Positions 61,126-64,000 of a stretch of 64,000 nt of DNA are shown in pieces. Position numbers and translations under genes: made by a program. How positions within the stretch are numbered: position 1 is the stretch's first letter; each line of letters opens with the position of its first letter. The stretch covers positions 1 to 64,000 of the forward strand of contig CAKPOS010000007.1 of assembly GCA_934176955.1 (NCBI GenBank), read 5' to 3'. Below the pieces are notes generated by a model. It was not told the DNA's origin and did not search any database. It saw only the letters and a program-made list of their open reading frames with translations. This DNA comes from an uncultured Bacilli bacterium (GTDB taxonomy: Bacteria > Bacillota_I > Bacilli_A > RF39 > UBA660).

Positions 61126-61362
61126 CTATAAATTTTCTTTAGCCATCTTTTCTAAATAATTAATATTTATTTTTAATTTATTAACGACTTCAATCATTGG
61201 TAATCTGTTGTTTGGTAGAGTGTAGCCTTTAAGTATAAGTTCATCTTTTATTTCACGTCTTAACTTAACAGCATTATTCTTACCAATCTCTGCAAGCTTC
61301 ATCAAATCATTTATATCACACCATTGCTTGCTAATTAATTTTAAAGTTTCTCTAGCGTTCAT
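61126..61362 (-). CDS. Small basic DNA-binding-like protein, possible excisionase
   Basis: 78 residues: WCDINDLMKLAEIGKNNAVKLRREI looks like a helix-turn-helix / MerR-like recognition segment, followed by LPNNRLPMIEVVNKLKI. Size and place, first gene of the integrase operon, fit an excisionase or copy-control protein. GGAGGAAC precedes the ATG. Family not certain. Confidence 0.6.
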   Translation of the reverse strand: MNARETLKLISKQWCDINDLMKLAEIGKNNAVKLRREIKDELILKGYTLPNNRLPMIEVVNKLKININYLEKMAKENL

Positions 61363-61452
61363 ATAAAATTGTTCCTCCTTTCGTTTAAACTCTAGATAAA
61401 AATGATAACCTTTTATCTATGTAAGTGATTACCAACTAAAGAAAGAAATTAT

Positions 61453-61472
61453 ATTGTGAGTATACTCACAAT
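61453..61472. promoter_or_regulatory. Palindromic operator O1
   Basis: Perfect 20-bp palindrome ATTGTGAGTATACTCACAAT just downstream of the leftward -10. Bound repressor would block the integrase operon promoter. Confidence 0.75.
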
Positions 61473-61475
61473 TAC

Positions 61476-61505
61476 ATATTATCATATAAAAATAATTTAA
61501 GTCAA
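61476..61505 (-). promoter_or_regulatory. Leftward promoter of the integrase operon
   Basis: On the minus strand TTGACT (61500-61505), 18 nt, TAATAT (61476-61481). Confidence 0.65.
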
Positions 61506-61510
61506 TACTT

Positions 61511-61530
61511 TTTGTGAGTTTAGTGACAAA
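61511..61530. promoter_or_regulatory. Palindromic operator O2 (imperfect)
   Basis: TTTGTGAGTTTAGTGACAAA: same half-sites as O1 (TTGTGAG / CTCACAA) with mismatches, between the two divergent promoters. Confidence 0.65.
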
Positions 61531-61535
61531 ATCTA

Positions 61536-61564
61536 TTGTTGATTAATCTGATTTATGGTAAAAT
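61536..61564 (+). promoter_or_regulatory. Rightward promoter of the repressor gene
   Basis: TTGTTG (61536-61541), 17 nt, TAAAAT (61559-61564). O2 lies directly upstream of its -35. Confidence 0.65.
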
Positions 61565-61597
61565 TAATATATAAAAAGCAAAAAGAGGTGTACTTTA

Positions 61598-62122
61598 ATG
61601 AAAGATAAAACTTTGGCTAGTGTTGTAAAAGAAGCTAGAGAAAAATTAGGTATTTCACAAAGAGAATTATCTAGAAGAACAGGTATTGATAATAATACAG
61701 TTGCTAAGATAGAAAAAGGAGAAAGAAAAAAGCCTAATATTTTATCATTAAGAAAATTAAGCGTTGTTTTAAATCTTGATTATAGAAACTTGATGGAATT
61801 ATGTGATTATAGTAAAGAAGAAATAAAAGCAATTGCAGATAACAATTACTATAGTTTAGCAATTAGAAATAAAGATGCTTCAATATTAATGATGGAAGAC
61901 TTAATAAATCTTGTACAAGAACAAAAATATATTAAGTTAGTTTTAAAAGAGTTATTAGAAAATTGTGATGTTAATAATTTGAAATGTTTATCAGAACTTT
62001 CTAAAAAAGAAAAAACACAAGTAATAAAAAAACTAAATGAATTTATTGATGAGAATACTAAATCAATAGAAAATCATCAAAACTCAATTGAAAATTTAAA
62101 TGGAATGTTAGGTAATAATTAA
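61598..62122 (+). CDS. CI-like XRE repressor of the mobile element
   Basis: 174 residues: an HTH (about 9-63, LGISQRELSRRTGIDNNTVAKIE) and a helical C-terminal part (about 85-170) with no LexA/CI-type Ser-Lys protease, so it is probably not RecA-cleaved. AAAGAGGTG precedes the ATG. Divergent from the integrase operon, with two palindromes between: a lysogeny-type switch. Confidence 0.85.
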   Translation: MKDKTLASVVKEAREKLGISQRELSRRTGIDNNTVAKIEKGERKKPNILSLRKLSVVLNLDYRNLMELCDYSKEEIKAIADNNYYSLAIRNKDASILMMEDLINLVQEQKYIKLVLKELLENCDVNNLKCLSELSKKEKTQVIKKLNEFIDENTKSIENHQNSIENLNGMLGNN

Positions 62123-62300
62123 TTTTTTCAGTCAGTAATGACAGTATGACACTTATATAGATACTGTCAGTGGCTCTCGTACTGTTGTCACACTGTCATA
62201 GAGTTATTGTCTAGCAAGCAATGAATTTCTACTCCTGTATGAAATTCTAACGTGGGAATTATCCCAAACCCTTAAAAGAAAATATTACAAAGAAAAAAGG
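62123..62300. repeat. Repeat- and hairpin-rich spacer, possible origin or transfer site
   Basis: No gene. TGACAGT (62139-62145) is inverted against ACTGTCA at 62163-62169 and 62192-62198, with further GTCAGT/TGTCA fragments. GAATTTC (62223-62229) pairs with GAAATTC (62241-62247), and TGGGA-ATTA-TCCCA forms a short hairpin at 62253-62266. Replication or transfer origins look like this, but none is recognised. Confidence 0.45.
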
Positions 62301-62314
62301 AGATGAAAAATAAT

Positions 62315-62665
62315 ATGAAATTGATTAAAAAGGAACAAGCAGAAATATTGAAAAATAGTGACACAAGTTCACTGTTAGAATACTCGATAGCATTAGATGA
62401 GAAAGATTTAGATTTTTGTGTAAATACTATCACAGGAAGATATCCTGAAAAAGGTTATTGTACAAATGAAGAATGTAAAGAAATATGCTATATTCTCGAA
62501 GGTGAAGGATATATAAATAGAAAAGATGAAACTATTAAATTTAAACAAGGTGATGTAATCTTTATAGACAAAAAAGATATTTATTTTTGGAAAGGTAATT
62601 GTAAAATAATAATGATATGCTCACCCGCATGGTATAAACAACAATGTAGGTTAATTGCTGAATGA
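62315..62665 (+). CDS. Small cupin-domain protein
   Basis: 116 residues. Cupin motif 1 region around CTNEECKEICYILEGEGYI and motif 2 around FKQGDVIFIDKKDIYFWKG; most of the metal-binding His of classic cupins are absent, so it may not be an enzyme. ATG 62315 is well spaced from AAAAGGAG; ATG 62303 is too close. A-rich codons like the element. Probably co-transcribed with the following dipeptidase. Confidence 0.75.
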   Translation: MKLIKKEQAEILKNSDTSSLLEYSIALDEKDLDFCVNTITGRYPEKGYCTNEECKEICYILEGEGYINRKDETIKFKQGDVIFIDKKDIYFWKGNCKIIMICSPAWYKQQCRLIAE

Positions 62666-62695
62666 TTTATAAAATGTTTTTGGGAGGAAATAAAG

Positions 62696-64000
62696 GTGAA
62701 AGAAAAATTAATTAATAATTTCTTAAGAATATCCAAAATACCAAGGGAATCAGGAAATGAGGAACATATAGCAAACTTTTTTGTTAATATTGCTAAGGAA
62801 AACAATTTAGAATATGTAAAAGATAAAAATAACAACGTATTAATTAAGAAGAAAGGAAACACTGATAGTGAACCAATTGCATTTCATTCTCACTTGGATA
62901 TGGTATGTGTAAAATCAAAAGATAGTAATCATAATTTTAAGAAAGATGGAATTGATGTCATAATTAATGGCGACAAAGTTACAGCTAATAATACTTCATT
63001 AGGAGCTGATCAGGGTGTGGGTTTAGCTATTATGCTAACGCTAATAGAGGACAAAGAAACGGAACACCCAAATTTAGAATTTCTTTTTACTACAGAAGAA
63101 GAAACAACTTTTAATGGAGTAGTTGCATTTCCGTTTTCTCTTGTCGAGAGTAAAAGTATAATTAACTTGGATAGCGATAAAGATGATGCTATTTTTGTTG
63201 GAGCATATGGCGATATATGTAATGAATATGTATTTAAAGGAAAGTTGATTGAAAATACACTGCCCAGCTATAAAATTTTAATTGAAGACTTACCTGGTGG
63301 AAATTCTGGTAATAATGTTGAATTGTCTGAAAGAAATGCTATAACTACTATGGCTAAATTATTGAGTAATAAAGAAATCTATATAGCAAATATAAATGGC
63401 GGTACATCCGATAATGATATAGCTACATCTTGTGAAGTAATAATTAGTACAAATCTTAATGTTAATGATATTTTCAGTGAAGTTGGTGTGAAAGTGACTG
63501 AAACAGATAACAAATTTACGTTTTCTAGGCAAGATACAGATTACATATTAAAACAAATATTGCAGTTAAAATGTGGATTTATTTCTTCTGAAAAGGCATC
63601 GGCTAATCTTGGGTTAATTAGTACAGGAAATGATGAGGTAAAAATTTATTATGTAATCAGAAGTATGGATGAAAAAGAATTAGAGGAAATTAGCAATAAC
63701 AGTAAAAAATTAAATAATAACTTTATTGTGTCCGAAGTATATAGAGATTCTGTATGGGAAGTAAATAAAGACTCTAAACTAACTGAAAAATATAAAGAAA
63801 TATATCATATGGAATATTCAGAATATCCTATAGAAAGTATTGTTCCTGGTGGTAATGAGTGTTCTGCAATTAAAAATAGAATTAAGGAAGTTGATATAAT
63901 TTCAATTGGATGTAATATGGAAAATATACATACTACCGAAGAAATTACTTATGTTAGTTCGTGGGTAAAAATATATAATTTATTGTTAAATTTAATTAAA
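62696..64000 (+). CDS. pepD: PepD-type M20 dipeptidase (aminoacyl-histidine dipeptidase), 3' end cut
   Basis: GTG start with GGGAGGAAAT at 8 nt; the frame stays open for 435 codons to the last base. M20 metal-site blocks are FHSHLDMVC (first His and Asp), GADQGVGLA (bridging Asp), FTTEEETTFNG (catalytic Glu pair), and late PGGNECSAIK and NIHTTEE. PepD proteins are cytoplasmic zinc dipeptidases of broad specificity. The family's end usually falls shortly after the HTxEE block, so only a few residues may be missing. Cargo of the element or flanking host gene is undecided; codons are A-rich. Confidence 0.88.
   Translation, partial: MKEKLINNFLRISKIPRESGNEEHIANFFVNIAKENNLEYVKDKNNNVLIKKKGNTDSEPIAFHSHLDMVCVKSKDSNHNFKKDGIDVIINGDKVTANNTSLGADQGVGLAIMLTLIEDKETEHPNLEFLFTTEEETTFNGVVAFPFSLVESKSIINLDSDKDDAIFVGAYGDICNEYVFKGKLIENTLPSYKILIEDLPGGNSGNNVELSERNAITTMAKLLSNKEIYIANINGGTSDNDIATSCEVIISTNLNVNDIFSEVGVKVTETDNKFTFSRQDTDYILKQILQLKCGFISSEKASANLGLISTGNDEVKIYYVIRSMDEKELEEISNNSKKLNNNFIVSEVYRDSVWEVNKDSKLTEKYKEIYHMEYSEYPIESIVPGGNECSAIKNRIKEVDIISIGCNMENIHTTEEITYVSSWVKIYNLLLNLIK

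Noticed and set aside
1..64000. Mycoplasma-type code (TGA = Trp)
   Set aside because: TGA stops occur at clean gene ends and in ATGA overlaps (e.g. lspA, DUF192, yqeG-yqeH), and Trp is coded by TGG.

Overview
The window is a gene-dense, very AT-rich piece of a Gram-positive (monoderm) bacterial chromosome. The core genes (lspA, lgt, recU next to a class A PBP, yunB, yqeG/yqeH, mrnC-rlmB-sigH, yvlD) point to Bacillota, class Bacilli, probably one of the uncultured low-GC gut lineages near Erysipelotrichia/RF39; that placement is inference. TGA is used as a stop in many overlapping gene pairs, so the standard bacterial code applies and a mycoplasma code is excluded. No tRNA, rRNA or CRISPR array was seen.

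Layout. (1) 1-4.7 kb: housekeeping genes (end of an unknown gene, gpsA, a DUF192 protein, an orphan type IV prepilin, lspA, an RluD-type pseudouridine synthase, a GluP-like rhomboid protease). (2) 4.7-13.0 kb: one transcription unit, with a consensus promoter and a terminator, for three membrane-anchored surface proteins, including a 1,930-residue FN3-rich giant and a Gly-Ser-rich relative. (3) 13.1-24.8 kb: a type IV secretion-like locus: VirB2-like module fused to a cell-wall-hydrolase-like domain, anchored protein, cytoplasmic SPFH protein, VirB2-like, VirB6-like, PrgI/VirB3-like, a split VirB4 ATPase, a SpoIID + NlpC/P60 + class A beta-lactamase-like fusion, and a lipoprotein. No relaxase or VirD4 coupling protein is present, so this does not look like an ordinary conjugation module. 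(4) 24.8-32.1 kb: two tiny YjcZ-like proteins, a XRE regulator, asnS, a lipoprotein, class A PBP and recU (minus strand), yunB.

(5) 32.3-43.2 kb: a Tad/Flp-type pilus operon without a secretin: two secreted or anchored proteins, two CpaB/SAF paralogues, CpaF ATPase, TadB, TadC, a 47-residue Flp-like pilin, two minor-pilin-like proteins sharing its leader, and a CpaE/TadZ protein, ending at a terminator. (6) 43.2-48.8 kb: four GT-C-like membrane proteins, three of them tandem paralogues. (7) 48.8-58.7 kb: housekeeping (yvlD, lgt, trxB, DUF308, yqeG, yqeH, mrnC, rlmB, sigH, uvrA, xer). (8) 58.7-64 kb: a hairpin-rich spacer and then an acquired element: integrase, RepA-like helicase ATPase and a small basic protein on the minus strand, a divergent CI-like repressor with two palindromic operators, a repeat-rich spacer, then a cupin gene and a PepD-type dipeptidase that runs off the end. 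Base use changes here from T/G-rich codons to A-rich codons.

How it fits together. Most of the accessory DNA is devoted to the cell surface: anchored giants, a T4SS-like apparatus with its own wall-cutting enzymes, a Tad pilus, and glycosyltransferases that could decorate them. yunB, sigH and YjcZ-like genes suggest a sporulating or recently sporulating ancestor. The most novel parts are the triple-domain wall enzyme and the relaxase-less T4SS locus.
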